Shown in pieces: positions 28,901 to 30,127 of a stretch of DNA of 30,127 nucleotides (position 1 is the stretch's first letter; every line of letters starts with the position of its first letter). A model generated the notes under the pieces. It was not told the origin of the DNA and did not search any database. It saw nothing but the letters and a program-made list of their open reading frames with translations. The translations under genes were made by a program, and so were the position numbers. Origin of the DNA: Priapulus caudatus (taxonomy: Eukaryota; Priapulida; Priapulimorpha; Priapulimorphida; Priapulidae); the NCBI RefSeq assembly GCF_000485595.1, contig NW_014578113.1:65550-95676 (forward strand), read 5' to 3'.

Positions 28901-29829
28901 TCTCCTTTTCTCTCTCTCTACCTTCTCTTCCATAATACGCTCTCTGTCTACCCAAACCTCTACGCCACACCGAATCTACTCAAGCATCCATGCACCTATA
29001 CTCTATCCTCTCTCACGCGCGCCTCACACGCACAGTGTGTCCTTCTTTACATCGGCATCTCGCTAATTCAATAACGGCGCTAGCACGTGGGGACAAATCG
29101 GTGAACCTTCTAAAATTTTCAGTGACTGCGTGCATCATCGTCTTCACATGCGACACTGAGCGAGCTTGAGCTGCATATATAGCACCGCGAAGATAATATT
29201 TGTGGAAAAATGTTATTTTTTTTTAGTTGTGTAAATTTCTTTGAAGTTTCTCGCGGGCAGCTGGTGGGAGAGATTGCGCGGCAATACTAGTTAATATATG
29301 CGCAGATCAATTCCGTGTGCATCGAAATTAGTAGAAGCTGTAACTTGATTACTGTCATCAGTATGCACGCACGTACATGTGGAGATGTACGGATGTGCTT
29401 CCCTAGACCCTTCCCGCACCCACACACGCACAGACACACGAGCATGCACTCACGTATACCCGCACATACACGCACAGACGCGCGCACGTACGCACGCACA
29501 AACACACAGACACGCACGCACGCACATACACAGACATGCATGCACGCACGCACTCACGCACAGACACGCACAGACACACAGACACGCACGCACTCACGGA
29601 CGCGCACGCGCGCGCGTAGCAATCCACACATTACACTCGACGCTTTTCAATCACACTCCACGAAATCGGACGCAGCATATTTATCGTCGTCGTCGCCTCG
29701 CCGATTTCTACGACGCGCTCGCTCGCCGACGGCCGACGCCGCCGCCGCCGCCGACGACGCCGACGACGACCGGTAGATTAATACTAGCTATCGAGATTAA
29801 TGACTCGTGCAAAGCCGCGCAATGAGAGA
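28901..29829. other. Sequence of unknown placement, CACG microsatellite, no exon
   Basis: Nothing coding is recognised. A CACG/CACA tract (about 29418-29618) explains the His-Thr frames, and GCCGCCGCCGCCG words lie at 29727-29770. Whether this stretch belongs 3' of the laminin-G exons or inside the upstream gap cannot be told from the window. Confidence 0.5.
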
Positions 29830-29844
29830 GAAGCGCACGGCCGC

Positions 29845-30085
<241 letters not shown>

Positions 30086-30127
30086 GCTGCTGATGCTAGT
30101 GGTAGTGGTGTCGCTCCTGCTACTGCT

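Overview
This is eukaryotic, metazoan DNA. One gene is readable, on the + strand: an invertebrate agrin orthologue, a secreted heparan-sulphate proteoglycan of the extracellular matrix, split into short exons by introns packed with simple repeats. The window starts and ends inside the gene. Several dispersed foldback elements resemble repeats of marine invertebrates, but I cannot name the species or the phylum.

The exons recovered, in protein order, are: a linker exon with a YGCC motif (599-691); laminin-EGF module 1 (3012-3173); laminin-EGF module 2 (error-ridden at 4631-4800, clean but out of order at 28412-28558); the follistatin/Kazal exon (noisy at 6932-7199 and again at 16259-16506); a Thr/Arg-rich exon (noisy at 11205, clean at 17863); a six-cysteine EB-like exon (18597-18719); an EGF exon (21326-21466); and four laminin-G exons (22801-22874, 23136-23260, 24857-25067, 27228-27352). 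The junction phases that can be checked agree: most modules are phase 1 at both ends.

Layout. 1-4.4 kb: clean sequence with two exons, microsatellites and a foldback element. About 4.4-13.75 kb: noisy sequence running from laminin-EGF 2 through the Kazal exon, a GAGAGATGT array, the Thr-rich exon and a foldback element to a GT tract. 13757-13781: exactly 25 Ns. 13.78 to about 17.6 kb: noisy sequence repeating the Kazal array, the Kazal exon and the GAGAGATGT array. From about 17.6 kb: mostly clean sequence carrying the rest of the gene. 28.25-28.9 kb: a clean duplicate of the 4.44-5.05 kb interval. This pattern is best explained by a gap filled from both sides with uncorrected long reads that overran without being merged, plus a misplaced contig. 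It is not evidence of a real 10-kb duplication.

The most interesting biology is how tandem repeats sit on splice sites. The 3' splice site plus about the first 50 bases of the Kazal exon is amplified into a long array. The 3' end of a laminin-G exon with its 5' splice site is present three times. A 22-bp minisatellite runs into another laminin-G acceptor and shares an 11-base word with that exon. A strong hairpin lies just inside the intron after the Kazal donor, and a nuclear-receptor-like DR1 minisatellite lies just upstream of the EGF exon. I see no bacterial, phage, CRISPR or RNA-gene content.
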